The position numbers were made by a program, and so were the translations under genes. Of a stretch of 59,368 nucleotides of DNA, positions 40,152 to 48,002 are shown one piece after another. The notes under the pieces were generated by a model that saw only the letters and a program-made list of their open reading frames with translations, searched no databases and had not been told where the DNA came from. Source of the DNA: Burkholderiales bacterium (GTDB lineage: Bacteria; Pseudomonadota; Gammaproteobacteria; Burkholderiales; JAEUOS01); NCBI GenBank assembly GCA_947473125.1, contig CANJDH010000019.1:1-59368 (forward strand). Direction: 5' to 3'. Within the stretch, counting starts at the first letter, position 1, and every line of letters begins with the position of its first letter.

Positions 40152-40718
40152 ATGCGGCATTTCGCCAAATGTCTTTCCGTCGTACTGCTAGTGACTCTTC
40201 TGACAGGCTGCCCTTACGATTTCAAGGTGCCGCTGGGCACTCCGCAGCAACACGGCTTTGACAACAGGCTGATGGGGGATTGGGTTTTGGACGATCCGAA
40301 ACGCAAGGAAGCGTCTGCGCTTGTTTCCGTTCTCCCTTTTAATCAAACCGAGTACCTTGTTCAGCTAGAGTTCATAAACGGAGACCGTCATCGTTTTCGC
40401 GCTTTCACGGTGCGTATTGGCGACCAGGAATTCTGGAACATCAACCTGATTCGCACGCATCACCCTTCACCCGATTACATGCTTGCACGAAGCAGGTTCG
40501 CGCCGGATGGCCGATTGTTCCTCAGATTTGTCGGTACGAGTATTCCTACGTCGCTGGCTTCCAACGCGGCCGGCCTCAGAGACCACATCCAATCCCACCT
40601 GACAGACCCCTCGTTCGACGATGACGACGGCGAATACGTGTGGCGACGCCCGGCACTTGGGGAAATTGAAAAAGGACGTCTGCGCAGCTGGAGTGCGCCT
40701 ACTCCATTGATAAAGTGA
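40152..40718 (+). CDS. Predicted lipoprotein of unknown function
   Basis: A 188-residue protein with a lipoprotein signal (LSVVLLVTLLTGC, cysteine about residue 20) and AAGGA eight bases before the ATG. The mature domain looks like a beta barrel or sheet domain with LMGDWVLDDPKRKEA near its start, reminiscent of lipocalin-like 'lower than expected' folds, but no family could be named. It ends just before copy C of the 178-bp repeat. The outer membrane or periplasm is likely. Confidence 0.7.
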   Translation: MRHFAKCLSVVLLVTLLTGCPYDFKVPLGTPQQHGFDNRLMGDWVLDDPKRKEASALVSVLPFNQTEYLVQLEFINGDRHRFRAFTVRIGDQEFWNINLIRTHHPSPDYMLARSRFAPDGRLFLRFVGTSIPTSLASNAAGLRDHIQSHLTDPSFDDDDGEYVWRRPALGEIEKGRLRSWSAPTPLIK

Positions 40719-40724
40719 CCCAAC

Positions 40725-40904
40725 TGTTGGCGCCGGTTGAGTATTGACCACCAGTTCTGGTTTAATTTTTTGACCAGAGGCGTAACGCTGTTGATTGAAC
40801 AAGCGTCTAGGGATAAGCGGCCGGGCACGTCGAGTCAAACACCCGAGTCAATATAAGACCGGAACTAGGTGGATTGGCTGATCAATTATCGGCTGGCACC
40901 AACC
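40725..40904. repeat. IS21-like ~180-bp non-coding repeat, copy C
   Basis: It runs from TGTTGGCGCCGGTTGAGTAT to GGCTGGCACCAACC in the same orientation as copy A, and is more diverged from A and B than they are from each other. TTGACC-type boxes and the terminal inverted repeats are kept, apart from the last base. It starts six bases after the lipoprotein stop codon and closes the AT-rich block on its right side. Confidence 0.75.
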
Positions 40905-41041
40905 GATAGGGCACTGGCGGAATGGCGGGAACGAGATTCACCTGCTGTATTAATAACCGACGGGAAAATCCTCACAACCGAAAGGATTTCAACTCCGCTT
41001 TAAAGCAAATTGACTTGAACCCCACGGATGCGAGAATTTTT

Positions 41042-41470
41042 TCACGCGCGGCGCCACTCGATGCGCTGCGTGCGCGGGCTGCCGGCTGCGAAGTCAGGCC
41101 CGGAGAGAATCAACCGGTCGCGTGACATTTCGATATGTCGCGTGGAGGTAATGCCAATCAGGGCCGGGTTGGTTGCGACTTCGATGGAGTGAAAAACAGC
41201 GCCATCACGCACTGCATAACGCCCGGCATAGGCAAAGCTTTGGGAATAGGCGGCCGCCTTGTCGGCATCGGATATGGGCGCTACGGCGGGGCGCTCTTTC
41301 TGCATCAATGTTGCACTCACATGGCCATCTGAGGTGTACATGATGATGCCGACGGCGTCTACACCCAGCGGAAACTCCGATGGCCGGCCATCGGCATAGA
41401 CCAGGGACCAGCTCACCAGGTGCCATGCACCCAGCAAATCCTTGCTCTCGACAACAGTCACTGGCTGCAT
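41042..41470 (-). CDS. Lipocalin-like domain protein
   Basis: A 142-residue protein with the opening LLGAWHLVSWSLVYADGR (the lipocalin G-x-W region) followed by GIIMYTSDGHVSATLM and YAGRYAVRDGAVFHSIEV, the set typical of the bacterial Lipocalin_5 domain. It has no signal peptide, so it is probably cytosolic and may bind a small hydrophobic ligand. Its ATG lies 13 bp inside the end of the EgtB-like gene, so translation is coupled. Function unknown. Confidence 0.85.
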   Translation of the reverse strand: MQPVTVVESKDLLGAWHLVSWSLVYADGRPSEFPLGVDAVGIIMYTSDGHVSATLMQKERPAVAPISDADKAAAYSQSFAYAGRYAVRDGAVFHSIEVATNPALIGITSTRHIEMSRDRLILSGPDFAAGSPRTQRIEWRRA

Positions 41471-42669
41471 GAGCGAAACCCCGCGAAGATGTCATCACGC
41501 TCCGGCGTGAAGAAATTGCGATAGCGCGGATGGCGCATCCGCGCATCGGTGGCGATCGACGCGCCCTTGAGTAATCTTCGTGATTCGAACCATGGCGCCG
41601 AGTAGTCGCGGTACGGATGCGGCGTGAAGCCGGGGTAGGGGCGAAATGCGTCGGCGCTCCATTCCCACACGTCGCCCCACTGGAAATCCGGCATGGTCAG
41701 CGCCGCGTGTTCCCACTGCGCTTCGGTCGGCAAGGTGCGCCCGGCCCAAGTGCACCAGGCTTCGGCTTCGAAGCAATTGAGGTTCATTGCGGGCAACTGC
41801 GGCTCGAGTTCGACCCATTGGCCAAACCATTGGCGCTGCCAGCCGGTGCCATGGCGGCGCCAAAAGCGCGGTGCGGTACGGCCCATGCCCGCCAGCCAGG
41901 CGCGACCCGACTCGCTCCAGTACGCCGCATTGGCATAGCCGCCGGCATCGACAAAAGCGGCGAAGCGCGCGTTGCTGACCGGTGAAGCATCGATTTCGCA
42001 GGCGGGCACCTCGACATCATGGCCACACAACTCGTTGTCGAAGGCGAAGCCCGGGCCCGGCCAGCCAAGCCGGTGCAGCACCTTGCTCAACTCAATAACG
42101 CCCTCCGTGCAAGCGCGCGCCGGTGCTACCCCCGGCATCGGCACACCAAGGGTGTGGCCCATGTAACGCGCCGCTTCGTTGTGCATGTCTTCATGGAACA
42201 GGCACAGGCGATAAAAATACAGGCTGGTGTCATCGACCTTGCCCACCGCCTGCGTCGCAGCCAACAGCGCCAGCGTCGCGTCAAGCGACTGGGCAAGATA
42301 CGCGCGCGTTGCCGCAGCATCGGGCAGGGGCAGGCCCCAACGTGTCGCATGCGCCACCCGGCCGGAGTCATACAGCGCATCGGCCCCGGGCAGGATAGCC
42401 GCCGGGCGCACCACATCCGGGTCGGCAGCCACGCCGCGCGTGCACTGCGGATTGCGCGTGGTCCACCATTCCTGGAACCAGCCGATGTGCCCAAGCTCCC
42501 AGAGCGGCGGGTTGAGTTCGTCGCGTTGCGGTACGGCAAGGTTTGGCAGCGCCGCGGCCCAGGCGTCAAAGCTTTTCAGCGTTTGCGCGCGGGCATCGAC
42601 CAAGGCGACTGCCAGCGCGTCGGGCCGGGCGCTTCGTGCGGCGGCGGCAGGATCGGGGTTTGACGGCAT
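41458..42669 (-). CDS. EgtB/SenA-like non-haem iron enzyme (sulfoxide or selenoneine synthase family)
   Basis: A 403-residue protein from the ATG at 42669; this avoids overlapping the phnE gene, and the frame upstream of it is poor. It has a DinB-like N-terminal domain with LWELGHIGWFQEWW and the metal-ligand helix LFHEDMHNEAARYMG, and a C-terminal formylglycine-generating-enzyme-like domain with AEAWCTWAGRTLPTEAQWE, VWEWSADAF and RNFFTPERDDIFAGFR. EgtB joins cysteine to hercynine; the Burkholderiales branch SenA uses selenosugars for selenoneine. No EgtD, SenB or SenC gene is present here, so the reaction is open. It follows the phosphonate transporter genes. Confidence 0.8.
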   Translation of the reverse strand: MPSNPDPAAAARSARPDALAVALVDARAQTLKSFDAWAAALPNLAVPQRDELNPPLWELGHIGWFQEWWTTRNPQCTRGVAADPDVVRPAAILPGADALYDSGRVAHATRWGLPLPDAAATRAYLAQSLDATLALLAATQAVGKVDDTSLYFYRLCLFHEDMHNEAARYMGHTLGVPMPGVAPARACTEGVIELSKVLHRLGWPGPGFAFDNELCGHDVEVPACEIDASPVSNARFAAFVDAGGYANAAYWSESGRAWLAGMGRTAPRFWRRHGTGWQRQWFGQWVELEPQLPAMNLNCFEAEAWCTWAGRTLPTEAQWEHAALTMPDFQWGDVWEWSADAFRPYPGFTPHPYRDYSAPWFESRRLLKGASIATDARMRHPRYRNFFTPERDDIFAGFRSCSQ

Positions 42670-42700
42670 GCGGGCCTGCGAACGAGACTTTTCGTGCGGC

Positions 42701-43567
42701 TCAGATGATGCGCTTGCGCACTTCGGTAACGACGATTTCGGCAATGATCACCACGGCAAAGATGGTCACCAGGATTAGCGCGACACGATCCCACTGGAAC
42801 AGATTGATCGCGGTGTCTAGCGCCATGCCGAGACCGCCGGCGCCGACCAGACCGAGCACGGCGGATTCGCGCACGTTGATGTCCCAGCGAAACAGCGCGA
42901 TCGCCCAGAAGGTCGGCTTCACCTGCGGCCAGTAGCCGTACTGGATCAGCGCCAGCTTCGAGGCGCCCGCCGCGGTGAGGGCCTCGATCGAGCCCTTGTG
43001 CGTGTCTTCAACCGCCTCGGAGAACAGCTTGCCGATAAAGCCGATCGAGTGGAACGCAATGGCCAGGGTGCCGGCCAGAGCCCCCGGCCCGAACACGGCG
43101 ACGAAAAACAGTGCCCATAGCAAGGTGTTGACCGAGCGCGTCGACACCAGGATGAACTTGGCGCAGTAGTTGAGAAAACGGTTCGGCGTCGCGTTGCGTG
43201 CCGCAAGAAAACCCACCGGCACTGCCATCAGCACGCCGAGCAGCGTGGAAACGGCGGCAATGTTGAGGGTCTCGATCAGTGCTTCGTGTACGCCCTTGGG
43301 ATAGAAACCCCAGGCGATCGGCCACATGCGTTGGCCCATGTCGGCAATCTGCACGTGGGCGTCCCAGATGAATTCGCTGATCACCTCGACCGAATGCACC
43401 GACCAGGCCACCGCGAACACGATGGCGAAATAGATCGAGAAGCGCGCCAGGCGTTCGGCCAAAGTGAAGCGCTGCCAGACTTTGGCGCCATCGCCCTGCA
43501 AACCAGGCGATGGCATGGGCGGCAACGAATTGGCGGCGCTCATTGCTTGAACACTTTTTTGACCCAT
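42701..43567 (-). CDS. phnE: Phosphonate-type ABC transporter permease PhnE 2
   Basis: A 288-residue inner-membrane permease with about six hydrophobic segments and the binding-protein-dependent transport loop EALTAAGASKLALIQYGYWP, the EAA motif that contacts the ATPase. Typical PhnE ends INVRESAVLGLVGAGGLG and AVVIIAEIVVTEVRKRI are present. It overlaps the first permease gene by 28 bp, so both are co-translated; together they form the heterodimeric channel. The N-terminal ~25 residues are polar and variable. Substrate specificity lies in the PhnD proteins. Confidence 0.92.
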   Translation of the reverse strand: MGQKSVQAMSAANSLPPMPSPGLQGDGAKVWQRFTLAERLARFSIYFAIVFAVAWSVHSVEVISEFIWDAHVQIADMGQRMWPIAWGFYPKGVHEALIETLNIAAVSTLLGVLMAVPVGFLAARNATPNRFLNYCAKFILVSTRSVNTLLWALFFVAVFGPGALAGTLAIAFHSIGFIGKLFSEAVEDTHKGSIEALTAAGASKLALIQYGYWPQVKPTFWAIALFRWDINVRESAVLGLVGAGGLGMALDTAINLFQWDRVALILVTIFAVVIIAEIVVTEVRKRII

Positions 43568-44340
43568 AGCTGCAGCACTTCGCCAACCATGATCAGCCCG
43601 ATGATCGAGAGCACGATGGCGAACACATAGTCGTAGTCGAAGCGCTGGAACGCCGCAAACAAAGTGCCGCCGATGCCGCCGGCGCCGACAATGCCGACCA
43701 TGGTCGAGTTGCGCAGGTTGGCGTCGGTCTCATAGGCTGAGAAGCCGATGAAGCGGAACATCACCTGCGGCACCACGCCGAACACCACCACGTTCATGAA
43801 CGACGCGCCGGTGGCACGCACCGCTTCGATCTGCTTCATCGAGATTTCCTCGATCGCCTCGGCGAACAGCTTGCCAACAAAACCGATCGACGCCACCGTG
43901 AGGGCGATGATGCCGGCGAGTGCGCCGAAGCCGACCGCCTTGACGCAGACGATGGCGACAATCACCGGGTGGAACGAGCGGCACGCGATCACGATCAGGC
44001 GCACCGGCCAGGTAACCACCACCGGCATCAGGTTGCGCGCCGCCAGCAGTCCCAACGGCAACGAAATGATCACGCCCAGGAAGGACGCGATGAAGGCCAT
44101 TTGCAGCGATTCGGTCAGGCCCTTGACCAAGAGGTCCCAGCGCTCGAAATTGGGCGGGAACATGCGGTGAATGAACTTCGCGCCGTTGTCGAGACCGGTG
44201 ACGAAGCGCGCGTAATTGAAGTCCAGCGACGACATTGCCCAGGCGAGGTAGACGATCAGCACCACCCAGCCGGCGCGCGCCAGCGGCGAGGCCTGGAACG
44301 GTTTGATGTAGGCGGGGACCGGGGCAGTGGTGCTCATCAC
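43540..44340 (-). CDS. phnE: Phosphonate-type ABC transporter permease PhnE 1
   Basis: A 266-residue permease, paralogous to the one downstream. It carries six hydrophobic segments, the EAA loop QIEAVRATGASFMNVVVFGV and the end motif ANLRNSTMVGIVGAGGIGGT. It lies 8 bp after phnC and overlaps the second permease. The arrangement phnC-phnE-phnE is common for phosphonate and phosphite importers. Nothing abnormal was seen. Confidence 0.92.
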   Translation of the reverse strand: MMSTTAPVPAYIKPFQASPLARAGWVVLIVYLAWAMSSLDFNYARFVTGLDNGAKFIHRMFPPNFERWDLLVKGLTESLQMAFIASFLGVIISLPLGLLAARNLMPVVVTWPVRLIVIACRSFHPVIVAIVCVKAVGFGALAGIIALTVASIGFVGKLFAEAIEEISMKQIEAVRATGASFMNVVVFGVVPQVMFRFIGFSAYETDANLRNSTMVGIVGAGGIGGTLFAAFQRFDYDYVFAIVLSIIGLIMVGEVLQLWVKKVFKQ

Positions 44341-44348
44341 ACGCAGGC

Positions 44349-45098
44349 TCAGTGGAGCCAGCTCTCCCCGCCGTAAATCGTCTTGAGCACGTCGTCGGAC
44401 AAGCCATCGGGCGGGCCGTCATACACCACATGCCCGCCGGCCATGCCGATGATGCGTTTCGCAAAGCGCCGCGCGAGATCGACGTCGTGCATGTTGATGA
44501 TCACCGGGATGTTCTTGGTTTCGGCGACGCGCGCCAAGAGCTCCATGATCTCGACCGAGGTCTTGGGGTCGAGCGACGAGGTTGGCTCGTCCGCGAGCAA
44601 CAGGGCCGGGCGCTGCATCACCGCGCGTGAAATGCCGACGCGCTGGCGCTGCCCGCCGGAGAGTGAATCGGCGCGCGCGTTCGCGAAGCCGGTGAGGCCG
44701 ACGATTTCGAGCATCTCCCAGGCGCGGCAGATGTCGTCGGCGTCAAACTTGCGCATGAATGCTTTCCACGCCGAGGTTTTGCCGAGGCACCCGGTGAGCA
44801 GGTTTTCCATCACGCTGAGGCGCTCGACCAGGTTGTATTCCTGGAACACCATGCCGATGCGGCTGCGCGCCAGGCGCAGCTCGCTGCCAGAGAGTTGCAC
44901 CACGTCGCGGCCTTCGAACACGATCTCGCCTGCCGTCGGCTCGACCAGGCGGTTGATGCAGCGGATCAGGGTGGATTTGCCGGTGCCGGAAGGCCCGATG
45001 ATGGCGGTGATGTCGCTGCCTTCAATGTCGAGCGATATGCCGCGCAGCACCGGCTTGCCGGGCACGTATTCCTTGACGAGGTTTTTGATCGCCAGCAT
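44349..45098 (-). CDS. phnC: Phosphonate-type ABC transporter ATP-binding protein
   Basis: A 249-residue ABC ATPase. Walker A is GPSGTGKST (residues ~35-43), the Q-loop lies in [12 protein letters not shown], the signature is [14 protein letters not shown], Walker B is [12 protein letters not shown] and the switch histidine is in [25 protein letters not shown] is typical of PhnC. It powers uptake by the two PhnE permeases with ligand from PhnD. It is separated from phnD at 45746 by a toxin-antitoxin pair, which breaks the usual phnDCE or phnCDE order, but all genes point the same way. Confidence 0.95.
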   Translation of the reverse strand: MLAIKNLVKEYVPGKPVLRGISLDIEGSDITAIIGPSGTGKSTLIRCINRLVEPTAGEIVFEGRDVVQLSGSELRLARSRIGMVFQEYNLVERLSVMENLLTGCLGKTSAWKAFMRKFDADDICRAWEMLEIVGLTGFANARADSLSGGQRQRVGISRAVMQRPALLLADEPTSSLDPKTSVEIMELLARVAETKNIPVIINMHDVDLARRFAKRIIGMAGGHVVYDGPPDGLSDDVLKTIYGGESWLH

Positions 45099-45104
45099 GG
45101 TTGC

Positions 45105-45395
45105 TCACTTCTTTCGGTAGGCACTATCGTGATCAAAGTGAAGCGACTGGATCCGCAGGTGATCACCATCGCGCAGCGCCACGGCCCTGCACTGTTGGCT
45201 GACCCGAAAACTGAACTTGCCCGGCTGCTCTTTGAGTGCTTCCCATTTGAGGCCGTGATCCTGATACACCGCAGACCATTCCATTTTGCTCAACTTCTGA
45301 AGCACCTTCTGCATCTGGCGCAACGGCCCGGCGTCAAGTGCAAACAACTCCGATTGAAATGCCGGCAAATTGAGATCGAGCCGCACCACCGCCAT
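45105..45395 (-). CDS. Type II toxin, RelE/ParE-like
   Basis: A 96-residue basic protein. The family strands are visible: LRQMQKVLQKLSKMEWSAVY, then GLKWEALKEQPGKFSFRVSQ and RAVALRDGDHLRIQSLHFDHDSAY, the last with the usual C-terminal catalytic or contact region. RelE-type toxins cleave ribosome-bound mRNA; ParE acts on gyrase, and the exact type is unknown. Its ATG shares one base with the antitoxin stop (TAATG). It lies only 6 bp before phnC, so both may be on the same message. Confidence 0.78.
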   Translation of the reverse strand: MAVVRLDLNLPAFQSELFALDAGPLRQMQKVLQKLSKMEWSAVYQDHGLKWEALKEQPGKFSFRVSQQCRAVALRDGDHLRIQSLHFDHDSAYRKK

Positions 45396-45673
45396 TAGCG
45401 TGTCTTGACCGCTTTGGCTTTTAGTACCGCTTCAATCTTGGCATTGAATTTCTTCATGTCGGTGGTCGCCGGCGGGTTTTTGGCCATCCAGGCATCAGCC
45501 TTTTTTAGCCGGGTGCGCATCTCGGGTGTGTGCAACCAGGCGTCTGCATCAGGGATCACCTTCATCGGCCGCAGCATGAATACCCCGCCTTCCTGGGCTT
45601 CAACCTGAAAGTATTTTCCGGCCAAGTGTTTACCCATCGAGAGTTGGCCGCTGGCACCAATTTGCTTCAACAT
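45395..45673 (-). CDS. Type II antitoxin partner (AbrB/MazE-like start)
   Basis: A 92-residue protein from the ATG at 45673, preceded by AGGAGA. The N-terminus (MLKQIGASGQLSMGKHLAGK then YFQVEAQEGGVFMLRP) resembles swapped-hairpin AbrB/MazE DNA-binding domains, and the C-terminal half is helical and lysine-rich, as in toxin-binding tails. It directly precedes the RelE-like toxin. Assignment as antitoxin comes from gene order and length as well as the weak AbrB resemblance. Confidence 0.7.
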   Translation of the reverse strand: MLKQIGASGQLSMGKHLAGKYFQVEAQEGGVFMLRPMKVIPDADAWLHTPEMRTRLKKADAWMAKNPPATTDMKKFNAKIEAVLKAKAVKTR

Positions 45674-45745
45674 GGCATTTCTCCTGTATTCATGCATTCA
45701 TGCGGCATGATATCAGAATGTGCCGCCATTTCATGGCGCCCCAGC

Positions 45746-46771
45746 CTATTTCTTCTTCTTCGCGGCTTCTGCGGCGCGTTGCTTCTCTTTGTCGAAGGCC
45801 TTGCGATCGAAGCTCTCGCCCGAGTCCGCCGCCACGCGGCGCACGATGTCCCATTGTTCCTTGTAGGTCACCGGCACCCAGCGATCCGCACCCTGGAAGC
45901 CCTTGACCATCTCGGCAGGGTACTTGAACTGCGTTGTGCAGTCGCGGATTTTCTGCTGCAAGGCCGGCGCCAGGTCGTGCGCCATCGTGAGACCCCCGGG
46001 CGGGAAGAACGGCGATTTCCAGATGATGCGAAAGTCATTCATCTTCACCACGCCGCGCTCGGCCAGGCGCACCAGGATGTCATGCGCGATCGGCGCGGCA
46101 TCGTAGTCGCCGCTGGCGACGCCGAGGATCGAATTGTCGTGCTTGCCCGAGTACAGCACCTTGTAGTCCTTGTCGGGGGTGAGGCCATCGGCGGGGAACA
46201 GCGCGCGCGGCGCCATGTTGCCGGAGTTCGACGACGGCGTGGTGTGCGCCACTTTTTTGCCCTTGAGGTCGGCGAGCGTCTTGAACGGGCTCGAAGCCTT
46301 GACGATCATCCACAACTGATACCCCTGGATGCCCCTGGCGTCTCCGCGAATGGCAAAGGGAACGCCGCCCGCCACATTGACCGCAAACGCGGTGTCGCCG
46401 GTCGACAGGGTACCGATGTGCATGCGCCCGGAGCGCAGCGCCTCGATCGCGGCGGCCGACGACACCACGTCGTAGTAGCGCACCTTCTTAGCCGTACAGG
46501 TGCCCAGGTAGTCGGCGAACGGCTTGGTCAGTTTCTGGAACTCGCCCGGATCGTCGAGCGGCGAATTGGAAAAGTAGAGCGTCTCGGGGTCTTTCCAGCG
46601 CTTCGGGTCTTTGGGGGTGTCCGCGACCAGGTCGCCATTGTCGTCGCAATACTGGGCGTCGAGGTCGCCGCGGCTTTTGCAGGCGTCCTGCGCCTGGGCC
46701 GCACCCGCCAAGAGGCCAAAAACCGACAGGCACACCGCGCCAAGAAGCGCATGGACAGACAATCTACGCAT
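45746..46771 (-). CDS. phnD: Phosphonate-type ABC transporter substrate-binding protein PhnD 1
   Basis: A 341-residue periplasmic binding protein with a signal peptide (LLGAVCLSVFGLLAGAAQAQ). The mature N-terminus carries a ~40-residue extension with a cysteine pair (CKSRGDLDAQYCDDNGDLVA) before the PhnD core starts at LYFSNSPLDDPGEFQK. Core marks are LRSGRMHIGTLSTGDTAF and AHTTPSSNSGNMAPRALFP. The C-terminal end is lysine-rich. It is a paralogue of the protein at 48003-49010, sharing the same extension and layout. The ligand may be a phosphonate or another small compound. Confidence 0.92.
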   Translation of the reverse strand: MRRLSVHALLGAVCLSVFGLLAGAAQAQDACKSRGDLDAQYCDDNGDLVADTPKDPKRWKDPETLYFSNSPLDDPGEFQKLTKPFADYLGTCTAKKVRYYDVVSSAAAIEALRSGRMHIGTLSTGDTAFAVNVAGGVPFAIRGDARGIQGYQLWMIVKASSPFKTLADLKGKKVAHTTPSSNSGNMAPRALFPADGLTPDKDYKVLYSGKHDNSILGVASGDYDAAPIAHDILVRLAERGVVKMNDFRIIWKSPFFPPGGLTMAHDLAPALQQKIRDCTTQFKYPAEMVKGFQGADRWVPVTYKEQWDIVRRVAADSGESFDRKAFDKEKQRAAEAAKKKK

Positions 46772-46843
46772 GACGATCCTCCGGAACCCATGGTGGGAGC
46801 AGGTTTAGGCTTATAGTCATTGCCGGAACGATTCCACATTCGC

Positions 46844-47230
46844 TCATGCCACGCTGATGCCGGGCACATTGGCGAAATGCACATCATAGGTCAACAGGGG
46901 CATGCGATGCTGATGTGCCAGCGCAGCAATCCACAGGTCGTTGGTCGGAATGGGCATTCCCTGGCGGCGCAATGCTGCAAATAAATCAGCGTAGTGATGC
47001 GCCGTTTTCCGGTCCGGCCGCATGAGATGTACCCGGGCTGATGCCATGAAGAGCGCTAGGTCATCCCGATTGGCCTGCGCACGCGCGCCGGCGGCGAAAC
47101 CGGCCAACAATTCCGCAAGCACGATAAGTGGCAAATGGACTTCGGGCGCAGCGCGCATCAGGGCAAGAGCATGAGCATCGCCCCGCTTGAATGCGCTGTA
47201 GGCATTGGTGTCAAGGATAAGGCTGCTCAT
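46844..47230 (-). CDS. vapC: Type II toxin, VapC PIN-domain ribonuclease
   Basis: A 128-residue PIN protein, start at ATG 47230 by overlap with the antitoxin (ATGA). Acidic metal-site residues are in SLILDTNAYSAFKRG (first Asp), IVLAELLAGFAAG (Glu) and PIPTNDLWIAALAHQH (Asp), with LLTYDVHFANVPGI at the end. It would cleave RNA when freed from its antitoxin. It lies between the two phnD genes on the same strand. Confidence 0.9.
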   Translation of the reverse strand: MSSLILDTNAYSAFKRGDAHALALMRAAPEVHLPLIVLAELLAGFAAGARAQANRDDLALFMASARVHLMRPDRKTAHHYADLFAALRRQGMPIPTNDLWIAALAHQHRMPLLTYDVHFANVPGISVA

Positions 47231-47580
47231 GTACGCGCGGCCTTCGCAAGCTTGCGTGAGGGCCTCGCCGGTGCGGCAACTTTGGGAGCCGGCTTTCGAC
47301 CGCCCGAAGCAACTCGATAGCGAGAAGCCGGTTCTTCCGTCCACAGACCGGCATCGATTTTTCCAAATGGCGCCGTCGCGGCATCAAATGCGGCCGCCTC
47401 GGCTGCCGACCACTTGCCCGCCAAAGCGTCAAGATCGTGATAGGTAGAGTTGCCTGTGCCAAACTGCTGTTCCAGTGTTTCGACGATCAGACGATTGACG
47501 CTGACTTTGCGGCGACGCGCATCCGCCTTAATGCGGGCAAGTGTCGAAGCATCGACACCTCGCAAACTGAGATTGGACAT
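47227..47580 (-). CDS. vapB: Type II antitoxin, ribbon-helix-helix VapB-like
   Basis: A 117-residue protein from the ATG at 47580. The N-terminal ribbon-helix-helix domain reads LSLRGVDASTLARIKADARR then RKVSVNRLIVETLEQQFG. The C-terminal part is rich in Ala, Pro and Lys and presumably wraps the toxin. The stop overlaps vapC by four bases. A 26-bp palindrome lies 16 bp upstream. The longer open frame upstream is not supported by any start signal. Confidence 0.85.
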   Translation of the reverse strand: MSNLSLRGVDASTLARIKADARRRKVSVNRLIVETLEQQFGTGNSTYHDLDALAGKWSAAEAAAFDAATAPFGKIDAGLWTEEPASRYRVASGGRKPAPKVAAPARPSRKLAKAART

Positions 47581-47595
47581 AGCGAAATCGCGGAG

Positions 47596-47621
47596 TGATA
47601 GCAATGTTCGAAATGCTATCA
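47596..47621. promoter_or_regulatory. Palindromic operator ahead of vapBC
   Basis: TGATAGCA and TGCTATCA flank a 10-base spacer containing TTCGAA. The dyad lies 16-41 bp before the vapB ATG (minus strand), which is the usual location for autorepression by a VapBC complex. A further TATCA-like half is at 47617-47632. Confidence 0.65.
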
Positions 47622-47657
47622 TATTGTGATAACCTGGACATTTAATGGAGCTTGTGG

Positions 47658-47722
47658 CCCAAAATACAAAAACCCTGCTGTGATGGCAGAGTCCAGCGCG
47701 AGAATCGCAACAAGAATTCTGT
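47658..47722 (-). repeat. Terminator-bearing repeat element 1
   Basis: On the minus strand it contains TTGTTGCGATTCTCGCGCTG, a hairpin CTCTGC/GCAGGG with a 7-base loop (47673-47691) and a TTTTT run, then GTATTTTGGG. It shares flanks, spacing and T-run with element 2 at 47895-47958, but the stem sequences differ. One stem pair is G.U only in the minus-strand RNA, so that strand is probably the functional one. Confidence 0.65.
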
Positions 47723-47894
47723 AGCCTCCTCCCTTCGTAGCCGACCTTCAAGCATTCTTGATATGAGCAGCAAAGAAGTCCGAATTGAAAAATACGATAA
47801 AGTTTGTGACTCTGAAGAGCTCAAGGAAAAATTTGTTGCAAAGGCCACATCGCTCTCGCCGTAGGTGCGATGGCCTTGACTGGTAGCACCCACC

Positions 47895-47958
47895 CCCAAA
47901 ATGCAAAAAGCCCAACCGGGTGGCTGGGCCAAGTGCAAGAATCACAACAACAATTTGG
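47895..47958 (-). repeat. Terminator-bearing repeat element 2 (probable phnD terminator)
   Basis: On the minus strand: TTGTTGTTGTGATTCTTGCA, a hairpin GCCCA/TGGGC with a 10-base loop (47910-47929), then TTTTT and GCATTTTGGGGG. It starts about 45 bp after the stop of the phnD gene at 48003, so it is a good intrinsic terminator for that gene. Between the two elements (47723-47894) only a weak plus-strand frame ending at 47864 (33 residues from its Met, SSKEVRIEKYDKVCD) is visible; I do not call it a gene. Confidence 0.65.
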
Positions 47959-48002
47959 CAGGTTGCCAGCTAAGTTCTGGCGTGCTTTACGCTTTTTGGG
48001 GA

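Noticed and set aside
47642-47945. Open frames on both strands between vapB and phnD, including one that repeats the string CILG
   Set aside because: The repetition comes from the two terminator-bearing repeats; no start signals or recognisable protein sequence.
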